In this document: positions 1-11,175 of the stretch, one piece after another
Numbering within the stretch: the stretch's first letter is position 1
How the letters are laid out: each line of letters starts with the position of its first letter
Source: Ariolimax columbianus
Lineage: Eukaryota; Mollusca; Gastropoda; Stylommatophora; Arionidae
NCBI GenBank assembly: GCA_036924085.1
Contig: JAVGWX010000013.1
Location: forward strand, 47,329,175 to 47,393,174
DNA length: 64,000 bases
Reading direction: 5' to 3'
Made by a program: the position numbers and the translations under genes
The notes under the pieces: generated by a model
The model's database searches: none
Told to the model about the DNA's origin: nothing
The model's input: only the letters and a program-made list of their open reading frames with translations

Positions 1-572
1 GGCTCCAGAATCGACAAAAATGGTGACTGCTCGAAAGAAATCAGAAGAAGACTAGCTATGGCAATGCAGAGACTGAACAGCCTGAAGAAATTATGGCAGG
101 GCACCAACAAAACGATAAAAGTAAAAGTCTTGAGAGCCTGTGTTTTTCCTGTGGCAGCTTATGGCTGTGATGCATGGACGATTACCAAAACTTCTAGACA
201 AAGAATCGAATCCTTCGAGTCAAAATGTTACAGAAAGATCCTCAGAATACCCTGGACAGAGAAAAGAACAATGTAGACATTCGGCAAGAGTTGAGCATAG
301 AGGAGAACTGGTTTATCAATTCCATTTTGGCTAGAAAATGCAAATACTTTGGTCACATCAAGAGACACAACGGTCTTGAGAGGACGGTGATGGAAGGTAT
401 GGTGCCAGGCAAAAGAGGAAGGGGTAGACCAAGAAGACGATGGCACCAAGATATCTAGGAGTGCCTGAGTATGACAGTGGCGGAAGCTGGAGTTTTGGCA
501 AGGGAACGAGTTTCTTTCAGACAGACTGTGATGGGAGCGACGTTCTACAAAGGACATGCTACATGATGATGA
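1..572 (+). mobile_element. LINE-A fragment, RT C-terminal end, 5' cut by window edge
   Basis: Reading the + strand in two frames gives the C-terminal part of a non-LTR retrotransposon polymerase: RLNSLKKLWQ, then VFPVAAYGCDAW, then RKILRIPWTEK, KYFGHIKRHNGLE and GKRGRGRPRRRW. There is one frameshift near 270 and a stop near 457. The fragment ends CATGCTACATGATGATG, a short (ATG)n tail. Four copies in the window share this 3' end. Short trinucleotide tails and this C-terminal motif set suggest an RTE-like element, but the clade is inferred. It is a dead copy. Confidence 0.75.
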
Positions 573-703
573 AAAATTAATGTGGTTGTCTCCCTTTGCC
601 TTCTATGTCCACTTGCGTGGTTTGTGAACACCAAAAAAAGTGTAGTATTTTAGTCTTAATTTTAGTTTACCTGTACTTCTACTGGGACAGATGCCCATGT
701 GTG

Positions 704-706
<3 letters not shown>

Positions 707-737
<31 letters not shown>
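707..737. repeat. (CA)n microsatellite
   Basis: About 15 CA units lie between the two tail-to-tail LINE-A copies. The rest of 573-758 shows nothing recognisable. Confidence 0.95.
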
Positions 738-739
<2 letters not shown>

Positions 740-758
740 GTGATTATTTTAATGTTAT

Positions 759-1365
759 CACATCATCATCATGTAGCATGTCCTTTATAGAATTTCGCTC
801 CCATCACAGTCTGTCTGAAAGTAACTCGTCCCCCTGCCAAAGAATCTAGCCTCCGCCACAGTCATACCCAGGCATTCCTGGATAACCCGGTACCATAGTC
901 TTCTTGGTCTACCCCTTCCTCTTTTGCCTGGCACCATACCTTCCATCACTGTTTTCTCAAGACCGTTGTGTCTCTCGATGTAACTAAAGCATTTACATTT
1001 TCTGGCCATAATGGAATAGATAAACCATTTCTCCTCTATGCTCAACTCTTGCCGAATGTCTACATTTGTCTCTTTCTCTGTACAGAGTAATCTGAGGATC
1101 TTTATGTAGTACTTTAGGTCCGATTCTTTGTCTAGAATTTTTGGTAATCGTCCATGATTCGCAGCCATAGGCTGCCACAGGAAAAGCACAGCCTATCAAG
1201 ACCTTTACTTGTGTCATTTTGTTGGTGCTCTGCCATAATTTCTTCAGGCTGTTCGATCTCTGCATTGCCATTGCTATTCCTCTTCTGATTTCTTCCGAGC
1301 AGTCGCCATTTTGTCAATTCTGAAGCCCAGATATTCCAAATTCGTGACCTGATCTATTTCCGCAC
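759..1365 (-). mobile_element. LINE-A fragment, inverted copy
   Basis: This is the same family as 1-572 on the opposite strand. On the minus strand it reads NLEYLGF, RSNSLKKLWQST, FPVAAYGCESWTITK, then GKRGRGRPRRLW, and ends in a (CAT)n/(ATG)n tail at 759-773. Frameshifts and stops are scattered through it. It is 5'-truncated at about 1365, where the pentamer tail of LINE-B begins. Confidence 0.75.
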
Positions 1366-1390
1366 CAGTTCAGTTCAGTTCAGTTCAGTT
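1366..1390 (-). repeat. (CAGTT)5 pentamer tail of LINE-B
   Basis: Five CAGTT units sit exactly at the 3' terminus of the minus-strand LINE-B copy. On the element strand this is a (GAACT)n tail. The two other LINE-B copies carry (GACCT)n at the same place, one base different. Confidence 0.8.
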
Positions 1391-2405
1391 CATCCCGTAA
1401 CCCATCAGGTTGTTGGGGCACACTTGAAGACACTCCCAAAATCCCACACCATCTTTCTCTGTCTGTCACCGCCTATCGTATCTCACCGGGACGAAGGCTT
1501 GACCACTCAGTGATGTTGTCCACCCACCTCTTCCTTGGACGTGCCGGTACGGAACCACAGAGTATCGAGTTGGTAATTCCGTTGGACCTCGCGACGTGTC
1601 CGCACCAGGCCATCTTTCGTTGTTTGATTGTTGTGAACAGATCTTCAAAAGGACCAATAACGTTTTCAACTCTCCGTCGTATTTCTACGTTCGTGACACG
1701 TTCTTTATATGTAACATTTAGGAGTATTATATAGCACCTTATTTCCATTGCATATATTCTGCCCTGGATATCTGCTGTAATGGTCCAGGTCTCGCAGGCA
1801 TACAGAAATATTGATAGCACCCGAGAGCGCATTAATCTAACTTTTATGCCGAGGGGGAGCCGCTTGTCTTGCCATATAGGTTGCAGCCTAGTCAGCGCCG
1901 CTGTTGTTTGTGCTATTCTTGCAATTACCCCTGGCTTCGATCCCTCTTTACTGATCAATGATCCCAGATATTTGAAACGTTGTACCGTAAATTTATGTTG
2001 ACATTGTGTTTTGTCGGTGGTCATTATCTTTGTTTTGTTCATGTTTATAAACAGGTTTCGATCTTTACTGTATCCATTTACAGCTGAAATTAGCTGCTCT
2101 AGCCCTTCTGCACTTCTTGTTAGTATCACTGTGTCGTCTGTGTGTCGCAACTCTAGAATCTCGTACCCACCAATCGTAAATGTATCAACGCGTTCAATGC
2201 TCTTGTCTTCTCTAACATTTCTCATAATACATTCCGCATAGATGTTGTTTAGATAAGGTGAGAGGATACATCCCTGTCTTACTCCCTTTTGCACTGCAAA
2301 CTAATCTGATGTTTGACCAGAAACTCGGACAGCGACTCGTTGATCTTGGTATAATGTTTCAATGAGATGTATAAAGTGCACAGGTAACCCCATTTCCATA
2401 TAAAT
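1391..2405 (-). mobile_element. LINE-B fragment with reverse transcriptase core
   Basis: A 273-codon minus-strand reading frame (2294-1473) carries RT motifs. These are KGVRQGCILSP (motif B), then RHTDDTVIL where the usual A/F-A-D-D box has become H-T-D-D, then FKYLGSLIS, FLYACETWTITADIQ and RPRKRWVDNI. Upstream, MGLPVHFIHLIETLYQDQ is in frame but cut off by a TAG near 2301. It is a 5'-truncated, inactive non-LTR retrotransposon, RTE-like by its tail. The altered HTDD box and the stop argue against function. Confidence 0.8.
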
Positions 2406-3160
2406 ATTTTGTTTCTTTTCCGCTGTTCTGTCTTTCGGAAAAATGGCTACTAGATTGAGTTCAGAGCAATAAGGAAACAAGGTTGTTGCATGGATGTACG
2501 TATTTCAGTCTCCCACGATTGTTCGCAAACAATATCAAGCCTACTTCAACAACGATCGTGATAATCCATTTACCGGATTCATACCAAGTTTGTCAAGACC
2601 GGTTCATTTGATGACAAACACACTGGATACAACAGCATCCACGAATAAGAAGATCCCTTGCTGAGATTGCCTGCACACACAAGGCTTCCTTGCGTAGTCC
2701 ACAGAAATCAACAAGATAATCCAGTGCAGAGAGTGATCTTCCACCGGCAACTGTGTGCAGAATCTTAAATCATGATCTTGGAATACGACCATATCACGTA
2801 TAGATTGTGCATGCTCTATCTCCTGCAGGCAAATATTAAATGGGCTTAAACTATCAACTTGTGTTGTCTTTAGAGACATAATCTATAGCGCAATAAGCTT
2901 CGTTGGGTATTTTGAGAACTGAACTTCCTGTAAAAGGGCTATCCACAGTCAGGACGAGAAAGGCATGATAGAGCTGAAAGGGGTTGCTAAACACACTTAT
3001 GAAATGATATAGCAGCTCCCTTCGGCAGTGTCACAACCTTGTCTAGCATCAATTGTACCTGGAGAAAATATATCACACACCCCCCTCCCGTCCCCAAGGG
3101 TTAAAGGCGAGGACTCGACCATGGCCTACTTTAGATAGGTTTATAACTCACCAGGACAAT
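2406..3160. other. no recognisable feature
   Basis: Mixed-composition intergenic DNA. A 91-codon minus-strand reading frame at 2879-2604 has no motif I recognise and is probably chance. Confidence 0.5.
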
Positions 3161-3167
3161 CCCTTGA

Positions 3168-3432
3168 AACGTCACATTCCAAGACCGAGTACATAACGGA
3201 ACTCAAATTGTGTCAATGTTTATAAACAATCTATGCTCCACACAGAGAAATCAAACAAATTCTCGGTACAAAACACAATCAATGATTGTTGAGATTGATC
3301 CTACTGCAAACCCATCTTGTTTCCCCAACACGCTTATTGCATGGCTATTATAGTTGCTCTAATAGTTGACATATTAAAGTTCCGTCATTTACTCAGCCGT
3401 GAAATGTGACGTTTCACGGGGAATTCTCCATA
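3168..3432. mobile_element. inverted-repeat (MITE/foldback-like) element
   Basis: The two ends match as reverse complements over about 45 bp with mismatches. TTGAAACGTCACATTCC near 3173 pairs with the complement of GAAATGTGACGTTTCAC near 3401. ACCGAGTACATAACGGAACT near 3184 pairs with the complement of the segment near 3375-3396. The loop is about 165 bp with no coding. This suits a small non-autonomous DNA element; I did not find a clear target duplication. Confidence 0.5.
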
Positions 3433-3639
3433 AGTCAGAAGGCCTGCTTCCACAGTAAGCTGTGGCTCGACTTCATCGCCGCGGATCTCCCCACATGGAT
3501 CGATCTCTCTCCGCAGAACGCTACGCCGAACCCCTACCGACTGAATACGAGGCAAACGGGTTTGACCATTTCACTACCCTCATTACTGGGGTAATGACCA
3601 ATCATTTTCTTTGTAAATTATTAGTAGTAGTAGAGTCTA

Positions 3640-4668
3640 CTAGTTATCTCTGACTATAGAATGATAAGACATTGGAGTGGTAAAGAAAACTATACTTATC
3701 TGTTTTACTTTCTTTCTCATTGCTACGTTGTCGTTTCCCTCCTCTGTGCTGCAAGCTTTTTTTTCGCCAATGGTACAAAAGCCATTCAGGTTACATCTCC
3801 ACTTGGATCGGTCGGCAGCTTCGTCTTCCCGGGATGTCAGACTTATGCCCAGTACCTTCATATCACGCTTACACACATCTTAGCACCTCAACTGTGGACG
3901 GCAGTGTACTTTTCCCTCAATTCATCCCAAACAAATATTAATATCTATTTTTAGCATTAGATATATATTTTTAAGCACCGGATTTTGGGCTAGTGACGTC
4001 ACATAATAGTCCACTTTTTAACTGTAGGGGTGTCAAACATCTCAAATATAGCGGGTTTGCCAATACACTAAGATTCAATCATCAAACTGTAAATGACAAA
4101 CACAAAAATGGCACAGGTATAGGATTGATTCGTACATGTGCAAGATCATGTTGCATCAAAGTTAGTGGCTTGCACATCGTCACTGCCATTCTTGTTGACA
4201 TTCTTCTATTCTGGCCACATCAATAATTAAAATAGTGATGTTTGGTAGCCCAGTAATTGCAATCTACCTGCCAGGGAATGTCCATCTGCTCATTTTTATG
4301 GGCCCTACGTTCTTCCAGAAGGTCGGTCGCAAAACAGAACATAACCATCTCTTCTACACATTTATCTGTATCTAAGTTTTTACTTATTTATTTTAAACAA
4401 AAAAATTATATCGAAATTCCCTCGGTAACCCGAAATGGAATGTCCCGCTACAGTCATCAGTTATCAAATACGTTTGATGGGAACACATGAAACTCTGTTT
4501 GGGGTGAATTAAAGGACACGTATCGATGGCGACTATTCTCGTCAAATGCCCGAAGGGGATATCTTTTGGATTGCGACCATCTTCCATGCGAAAAACATGA
4601 CCAAGCCATTGTAGTGCCGACTGGCTAATGAGAATGTATATGCTTGGGAGACCAGTGTGAGAGTGCTT
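3640..4668 (-). mobile_element. LINE C-terminal fragment split by a DNA element
   Basis: On the minus strand the right piece (4668-4516) reads SQSALQWLGHVFRMEDGR then PKDIPFGHL. The left piece (3913-3640) reads RPQLRC, then DVCKRDMKVLGI, then EDEAADRSKWR. Together these are the usual order at the end of an RT ORF in this LINE class: GHV..MEDGR..KD...G, RPQLR.KD.CKRDMK, AADRS.WR. The stretch between them (3914-4515) is an inserted element. Stops are present and the copy is inactive. Confidence 0.65.
3914..4515. mobile_element. 602-bp non-autonomous DNA element inside a LINE
   Basis: The left end CCCTCAATTCATCCCAAAC matches the reverse complement of the right end (4497-4515) at about 16 of 19 positions. 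The interior is AT-rich and non-coding, with a TGACGTCA palindrome near 3994. Its insertion separates two pieces of one LINE C-terminus. No clean target duplication is visible, so the superfamily is unknown. Confidence 0.55.
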
Positions 4669-5231
4669 TTTCAGAAAGGTGTTTTGAGAAGGGTGTTTTG
4701 AGTAGGGTATTTTGAGAAGGGTGTTTTGAGTAGGGTGTTTTGAGAAGGGTGTTTTGAGTAGGGTATTTTGAGAAGGGTGTTTTGAGTAGGGTATTTTGAG
4801 AAGGGTGTTTTGAGAAGGGTGTTTTGAGTAGGGTATTTTGAGAAGTGTATTTTGAGATGTGTATTTTGAGAAGTGTGTTTTGAGAAGTGTGTTTTGAGAA
4901 GGGTGTTTTGAGTAGGATATTTTGAGAAGTGTATTTTGAGAAGGGTATTTTGAGAAGTGTGTTTTGAGAAGGGTGTTTTGAGTAGTATATTTTGAGAAGT
5001 GTATTTTGAGAAGGGTGTTTTGAGTAGGATATTTTGAGAAGTCTATTTTGAGAAGGGTCTTTTGAGTAGGATATTTTGAGAAGTGTATTTTGAGAAGTGT
5101 GTTTTTACAAGTGTGTTTTGAGAAGTGTATTTTGAGAAGTGTGTTTTGAGAAGGGTATTTGGTGAAATGTGTGTTTTGAGAAGGGTGTTTTTGAGAAGGG
5201 TGTTTTTGAGAAGGGTGTTTTGAGAAGGGTG
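4669..5231. repeat. 14-bp minisatellite, about 40 copies
   Basis: The unit is TTTTGAGAAGGGTG with variants TTTTGAGTAGGGTA and TTTTGAGAAGTGTA. The unit lacks stops in several frames, so long 14-residue-periodic reading frames appear on the minus strand. These are artefacts of the repeat. The array starts where the LINE piece 4668-4516 ends. Confidence 0.95.
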
Positions 5232-5239
5232 CCAAATTA

Positions 5240-6039
5240 ATTTAACTTCGTAGTTCACTTTTCCTATACCTGGTTAAACTGGTGCCAAGCCTTGGGTTAA
5301 TATTAAGAGAAAGATATAGATCAAGACCTCACCACACGTCCATCTATAGCAAGCTGTGTTACACCAACTTCGCCAACAAGGTGGTGATCGACATTATGAA
5401 GATATGCAGACGATACTGTGATACTATTAAATAGTGCGAGATGTCCTGGTAACGGGAGCATGTACTCTCAGACTAAACACAACGGCTGCATAAAATAACA
5501 CCGAATACAGCCTCATTGGTTAGGAAGGAGCCACACAGTGCTGAACAGTCTTGGAAAAAGAGAACCAATATTCCCCGGACATTGACAATCGAGGCCAATC
5601 GCAAAAAAGAAGTGCCGTGGCCCAGAACGTAACGATCTATTTGTCTACAACTTTTGGTCACTGTCTAGAGCTAAGATGAACTCGACCTGACTAGTAGACA
5701 ACTGGTGGCGTGGAATAATCACATTGAAATCAACTTTGGCTTGGGAATCTTGAAGCGTTGCTAATGCACCTTCTCAATTACCTAATGTCAGGACAGTACA
5801 TTTCTAGCTTCTGCCGGGCGTGGGAAGAAAATCAGACTCGCCAGCACGACAGTTTGGCGAAGGGAGAGAGCCAGAATGCTGCTGGATCCGTAATAACCAG
5901 CAACATACAATGCAACTGCTCTTAAAATTGTAATTTATTTTTAAACGAACATATACGCTACACATAGTTATCGCCCGTGTTTTATCGATATTTGAAGATA
6001 CACGTATTGCAAGAAATGACAGGAGTTCAACATGCTAAG
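5240..6039. other. no recognisable feature
   Basis: I see no long reading frame, no RT or transposase motif and no repeat shared with the rest of the window. Confidence 0.5.
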
Positions 6040-6335
6040 CAGTGCGTAAACTGTAGCGATCAGCGACCAAAAGCTGGCGTCTAGCGTCAGGGCAAGCGAC
6101 CAAGAGCTGCTATGACCATTTTCCGCCACCACGTGCTGATACTGGATAACAGGCTGCAAAAGGGCAAACTGGCAAAGGAGAAGGGATCGAAGAGGGAAGG
6201 TTAACCGGGTACCCACAAATGCATGCTGAATTATGATGTGTCGTACCGAAAGGTCCAAATATCGAAGCAAAACTGTAAACTACGATAAAACATATGCTGT
6301 TCTCCGGACTACATCCTGGTACTTGCAAAGCCCTT
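6040..6335 (+). repeat. dispersed repeat DR-2, copy 1
   Basis: It shares with 7515-7800 the ordered blocks TGATACTGGATAACAGGCTG, ACTGGCAAAGGAGAAGG, GTGTCGTACCGAAAGGTC, AAATATCGAAGC and GACTACATCCTGGTACTTGC. Near its start, AGCGACCAAAAGCTGGCGTC and AGCGACCAAGAGCTGC are two units 33 bp apart, similar to the 33-bp satellite at 20-21.7 kb. No protein is evident. Confidence 0.75.
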
Positions 6336-7514
6336 TTCATAGCTTAATGGAAAAAATAAATGGAAAAAAAATGTTGAAGTTGATTAAAGTTGGGTTTAAT
6401 CAAAATTTGTTGATGGGTATGGTCAGATACCGCACCGAGACGTGAACACAAACTAAACCTACGTTACGATCAACAGTCCTTCATCAGGGACAACAAATAA
6501 TGACAATGCTGAACTAGCAAATCAACATATAAGAAACAATGGTCTACTTATCTGATATAGTGTCTGTCATCGAGACTGGTTGGGTCGGATGCTCGACTGT
6601 AAATGAAGGACAGTGGTAAAAAAAGTGAGGGGCAAAGGATCAGATAAGCCAATGGCTGCAAAATATGAAAAATGCAAAATAGTAATCCAAGTTGGTGGGG
6701 GGGGGGGGGGGGAATAAAAAGAAAGTTATATAAGCCGGGAGGGGAGAAATTGATATAAGGAGTGGGAGGGGAGATTGATATAAGAAGGGGGGAAGGCAGA
6801 GGAATGCAAATAGATGGGGGCCAGTATGAGATTTTAAGAAAAGGTATGGTAGATATTATTGCCATGTGGTTGGAGGCAGCCCATGCTGGAGATAAGTCTA
6901 TTCTCAAGAGCGAATCTATGACGATCGTCAGAGAAGCAAGAAACTAGGCCAGTGACACTAAGGTCAGCCTTACCCCGGTGCTCAGGACCATTGAAGTGGT
7001 TGGCAATTGAGGAACTTCTGCGGTTGCGGATATCTTTGAGGTTAGTAATTTAGTAGCAGAAGTTTGAGAACGAGCGACAAGGAAGAAAAAGAAGTAAAGA
7101 CCAGTCCCATGGCAACAACTGCCGTCGGGGATGAAGATAACGCTTCATGTACTAAGCCGCAGTCTATAAGGTGGGGTAGCCAGTTCTCTTCCTTGCTGTT
7201 TTGAACCTTCCCCAACTCATTCATCAGGTACCCATTTACAGCTGGGTTGACTGGAGGTGCGGTGACTAAGAAGAAGTATGAGGTGACTAAGGCCAGCTGG
7301 TGATTGGGCTTGCTTCATCATCATGTCTACACCGTCAGCCACAAATATGTTAAAATATAGACAGGTCAAACAAAATTAATCCAATATAACTGAATAGTCT
7401 ATGACACAGAACCACCTACTTTAAAAGGATTAAAGAAAAGAATGAAGTTTTCTGTTCGAGACAAATTAATAAGGTAAACGTTAAAGACAAAATGAAGAAG
7501 AGACTTGCTGCAGC
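6336..7514. other. no gene; poly-G run at 6697-6712
   Basis: Low-complexity purine-rich DNA surrounds a G16 run. Nothing coding is recognised. The open minus-strand frame at 6907-6548 is biased by the low complexity. Confidence 0.5.
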
Positions 7515-7800
7515 GGCCAGTAACCAATAACTGCCTGCTAGCGTCAGCGACCCAGACCTACCAAGACCTCCAACTCCACTTGGTGATCCTTGATAACAGG
7601 CTGCAACAGAGCAGACTGGCTAAGGAAAAGAGGGAAGGCTAATTCGGTACCCAACAATACCATGCTGAAGTGAAATGTTTCGGACCAAAAGGTGCAAATA
7701 TCGCAGCCAAACAATGAACTACGACTCAACTCTACTGACTACATCCTGTTACTTGCAAAGACATTTTGTTTTGAGAACGGACGCGAAGAAGAAGTTACAT
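7515..7800 (+). repeat. dispersed repeat DR-2, copy 2
   Basis: It matches copy 1 through CCTTGATAACAGGCTGCAAC, TTTCGGACCAAAAGGTGC, AAATATCGCAGCC and GACTACATCCTGTTACTTGC. It is followed by GCGAAGAAGAAG near 7781, a short GAA tract that could be the 3' tail of a retroposon. Confidence 0.75.
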
Positions 7801-8009
7801 TTGCTCGTCTCAGTTTTTCTATATATTCTATAGAAAAGAAATTCCTGTTTGGGTCAATATATAAATTGTTGGATCAAGAATCCATCTGGAAATTAGTGAA
7901 CTAGGAGTTTACTGAAGAGATTTATAGAGCTTTCCTTTGGGTCCAATCATTTGGAACATCCGTTTCGTTACTCCAACGCCTTGAATGTAGCAGGCATAAC
8001 ATTCATCGG

Positions 8010-8165
8010 CGTCTTCTTCTTCTTCTCCTCCTACTATTTCTGCTTCTTCTTCTTGCTTTTCTTCTTCTTCTTGTTCTTCTTCTTCTTCTTCCATTTCTTC
8101 TTCTGCAGTGATATCTGCACCTTTCGGCCAGACACATCAGATTTTAGCACGACATTTTTGGAACC
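8010..8165 (-). repeat. DR-2 end fragment with long (GAA)n tail
   Basis: On the minus strand GATGTGTCTGGCCGAAAGGT and GCAGATATCACTGCAG match the core of DR-2 and run straight into about 90 bp of GAA/GAAGAAC repeat (8015-8105 as TTC on +). This supports a GAA-tailed retroposed family. The acidic minus-strand peptide rich in Glu at 8094-7909 is just the repeat. Confidence 0.6.
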
Positions 8166-8751
8166 AGATTTGCCTTTCTTCTACTTAACATCTTGATCCA
8201 AAATGGAACAAATCAGAAGAAGAATTTTCTTTGAATTACGAATGTTGATCACACATTTATGTCATCAACGTCGTCTGCACGGCTCTGGATGCTAGACTCG
8301 AATTGCGTGATTGGAAACGCCGGCTGATTGTTTATCAAAGATGGTTGCTTACACTGGCGAATCTGAGCTGAAGTGACACCGTTCGCTCGAACGAAAACTC
8401 GTCCAATTGATTAAATAATACGCTTAGGGAGAATTATATGGTTATAATTAAGCCGGAAAGTCACGTATCGTTATGGTTTATGACATAGAGATGACAGTAG
8501 CTGGTAAAATGTTGTGCGTGAACAGTACCGCAGTCGAATATGACAGCGGAATTATTGTGTGTGTGGAAGATTCCAACAATGTCGTTCATATATTTGCTCC
8601 AATGTTAAGCACATGCCAAGATGGCGCTGATTCTTTTTGATCTATTCTTTCTGGAATATGTGTGGTTCCTAGACACGAGTTATTTTGTAAGGTAAAGATA
8701 TTGCTAGAAGGAACAGACACATTTACACATTGAAGGCCGGAAGGAAGACTA
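8166..8751. other. no recognisable feature
   Basis: Unique-looking intergenic DNA before the 37-bp array; no motif seen. Confidence 0.5.
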
Positions 8752-9596
8752 ACGTCTGGTCAGGCAAAATATACTGATCAGATATGTTAGTCAGGGTCAG
8801 GCAAAATATACTGATCAGACATGTTAGTCAGGGTCAGGCAAAATATACTGATCAGACATGTTAGTCAGGGTCAGGCAAAATATACTGATCAGACATGTTA
8901 GTCAGGGTCAGGCAAAATATACTGATCAGACATGTTAGTCAGGGTCAGGCAAAATATACTGATCAGACATGTTAGTCAGGGTCAGGCAAAATATACTGAT
9001 CAGACATGTTAGTCAGGGTCAGGCAAAATATACTGATCAGACATGTTAGTCAGGGTCAGGCAAAATATACTGATCAGACATGTTAGTCAGGGTCAGGCAA
9101 AATATACTGATCAGACATGTTAGTCAGGGTCAGGCAAAATATACTGATCAGACATGTTAGTCAGGGTCAGGCAAAATATACTGATCAGACATGTTAGTCA
9201 GGGTCAGGCAAAATATACTGATCAGACATGTTAATCAGGTTCAGGCAAAATATACTGATCAGACATGTTAGTCAGTTTCAGGCAAAATATACTGATCAGA
9301 CATGTTAGTCAGGGTCAGGCAAAATATACTGATCAGACATGTTAGTCAGGGTCAGGCAAAATATACTGATCAGACATGTTAGTCAGGGTCAGGCAAAATA
9401 TACTGATCAGACATGTTAGTCAGGGTCAGGCAAAATATACTGATCAGACATGTTAGTCAGTTTCAGGCAAAATATACTGATCAGATATGTTATTAAGGGT
9501 CAGGCAAAATATACTGATCAGACATGTTAGTCAGGGTCAGGCAAAATATACTGATCAGACATGTTAGTCAGGGTCAGGCAAAATATACTGATCAAG
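8752..9596. repeat. 37-bp minisatellite, about 22-23 copies
   Basis: The units are nearly identical. Each contains CAGGCAAAATATACTGATCA (with the palindrome TGATCA) then GACATGTTAGTCAGGGT. A few units carry TTAATCAGG, TCAGTTTCAG or GATATG variants. The right edge is continuous with DR-1: the last unit reads straight into DR-1's terminal segment, so the array looks like an expansion of that terminus. Confidence 0.97.
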
Positions 9597-9850
9597 ACCT
9601 TCATCTTGACTTCCCCGCAGTCCTCCCTGGAAACGGGCTCCTTTCGTGGCAGTCTGGCTAATGAGCTGAGAAACCGACGTTATCCCCGTAGTAGTGAGTG
9701 GCACGCAGATGAAGCGAAGTGTAGCACAACCGCTTGGAGCACCCCGGCCGACCTTTATTAGCGATCTCGGGATGTGAGGAAAGCTACTGTAACCCGCCAC
9801 TGAACGTCTTTTTCAGGTCGCACAAAAGTAACCTACTCGTTGTGAGCATT
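9597..9850 (-). repeat. dispersed repeat DR-1, copy 1
   Basis: The minus strand matches 58570-58900 and 49520-49800 in order: GAATGCTCACAACGAGTAGG, ACAGTAGCTTTCCTCACATC, TTCATCTGCGTGCCACTCAC, TTAGCCAGACTGCCACGAAA and TTTCCAGGGAGGACTGCGG. No coding potential is recognised. Its far end runs into the 37-bp array. Confidence 0.8.
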
Positions 9851-10094
9851 CGCAAACAACAACATTCATTGAAGGACAGTTGGTGCATATAATATATATA
9901 CTGATCAGTACGGCCCTCTGGTTAGAGATAATTTCGTCGATGACAACTCCAGATCCATCAGCCCCGACCCTTCCAGTGCCAGTGTGACTGTGCGGGGGAG
10001 ATTTTGATGGGGGATGCAGGTACATTTCACTTGTCGGCTGGTCACTTTGTTGAATGATGAACTGGTTGTCTACAGACTTTGCAGAGTTTTCAGG

Positions 10095-10400
10095 GAATCG
10101 CTGCTGTCGAGAGGTCAGGTACTCGACTCTCAAAGCGATGAAAGAAAACGGTGCGTGATCGAATTCCGCAAGTTTTAAAGCGACCCCTGGTCTCAAGGGA
10201 CGTGGGTCCAGAGTGCCTGCTTCCTCAAGTACCTCGGTCCGTCTTGACGTATATCTTGCCATTGGTCCATCGTAGTTCGGGACCAGAGGGTGAGGTTAAT
10301 GACCAGCGCAGCTTCTTCCTCACTATAACCTAAATGCAGCGCAAGTTACATCATCAAGACGAAACCTTATGATGATGTCGACGTCATGGCTTGCGATGGG
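10095..10400 (+). mobile_element. tRNA-derived SINE-3, copy 1
   Basis: The head has an A-box-like GCTGTCGAGAGGTCAGG and a B-box-like GTGATCGAATTCCG. The body shares with 39505-39795 the blocks GACCAGAGGGTGAGGTTAAT, GCAAGTTACATCATCAAGAC and GCGATGGGCAACTAAC. A pol III head with a shared unrelated body is the usual SINE design. Confidence 0.6.
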
Positions 10401-10542
10401 CAACTAACAACATTTGTTCAAGCCAATTTATCAGCTATATGACATTGTAAGAAATGTGTGCGCCGGTATATCGGCTCTGATGAGTTAAAGTAAGCCCTCA
10501 TCCGGGCATTTCATATCATTTCTATTTTTGCCTGGGCATAAA

Positions 10543-10546
<4 letters not shown>

Positions 10547-10611
<65 letters not shown>
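10547..10611. repeat. (TA)n microsatellite, about 32 units
   Basis: An uninterrupted TA tract lies directly against the pentamer tail of the adjacent LINE-B copy. Confidence 0.97.
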
Positions 10612-10614
<3 letters not shown>

Positions 10615-11036
10615 AGGTCAGGTCATCCCGTAACCGGTGAGGTCGTTGAGGCACACATGAAGATATCCTCACAATGCCACGCCACCCTTCTCTGTCAGAT
10701 GCCGCTGCCTGTGTGTCTCATCTGGTTGGAGATTGGTCCATTTTTTTATGTTGTCCTCCCATCTCTTTTTAGGACGGCCTCTTCGTCGTCTGCCATGCAC
10801 CTTTCCGTGGATAATTGTATTTGCAAGACCACTTGATCTCGATATGTGGCCATACTATCGAGTTTCCTTCTTTTGACAGTTGCCAACAGGTCTTCGAAAG
10901 GCCCTATAGCGGTTGTAATTCTATCTCGTATTTCCTCATTTGTAACTCGATCTTTGTACGTGACGCTTAAAAGTCTTCGGAAACATCTCATTTCCAAATC
11001 CTGTATCCTTCGTTGAAGGTCAGCTGTAACTCTTTC
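10612..11036 (-). mobile_element. LINE-B 3' fragment
   Basis: The minus strand reads MEMRCFRRLLSVTYKDRV, then TNEEIRDRITTAIGPFEDLL, then KRRKL, the same C-terminal order as LINE-B at 1391-2405 and 18003-18965. The 3' end carries two CAGGT units (GACCT on the element strand). It is 5'-truncated next to a short (TC)n(TA)n tract at 11037-11062. Confidence 0.75.
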
Positions 11037-11061
11037 TCTCTCTCTCTATATATATATATAT

Positions 11062-11175
11062 ATCATAAAGACAATATGCGAATTAACGAGAGCAAAACAG
11101 AAACTATGGTGTAGAACACCTGGGCCACTCAACATACGTGTAAATGATATTGCTCTTCAACAGGCTCATGAGTTC
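11062..11175 (+). mobile_element. LINE-C, left part split by LINE-I insertion
   Basis: The + strand reads MRINESKTETMV then, after one frameshift, RTPGPLNIRVNDIALQQAHE, a typical RT segment just before the FKYLGS box. It breaks at GCTCATGAGTTC and resumes after the same 12 bases at 13800. Removing 11176-13811 restores a continuous LINE-C reading. Confidence 0.8.

Noticed and set aside
2604..2879. 91-codon minus-strand frame
   Set aside because: No recognisable motif, no splice context and no second copy; length is compatible with chance.
4393..5235. 280-codon minus-strand frame of Ser/Lys/Pro-rich 14-residue repeats
   Set aside because: It is the 14-bp minisatellite read in a frame without stops, running into unrelated LINE and MITE DNA; no homology or start context.
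7909..8094. Glu-rich peptide on the minus strand
   Set aside because: It is a GAA microsatellite read through; no conserved sequence.
8752..9596. CRISPR-like array
   Set aside because: Units are directly adjacent with no unique spacers, and the DNA is eukaryotic; it is a minisatellite.
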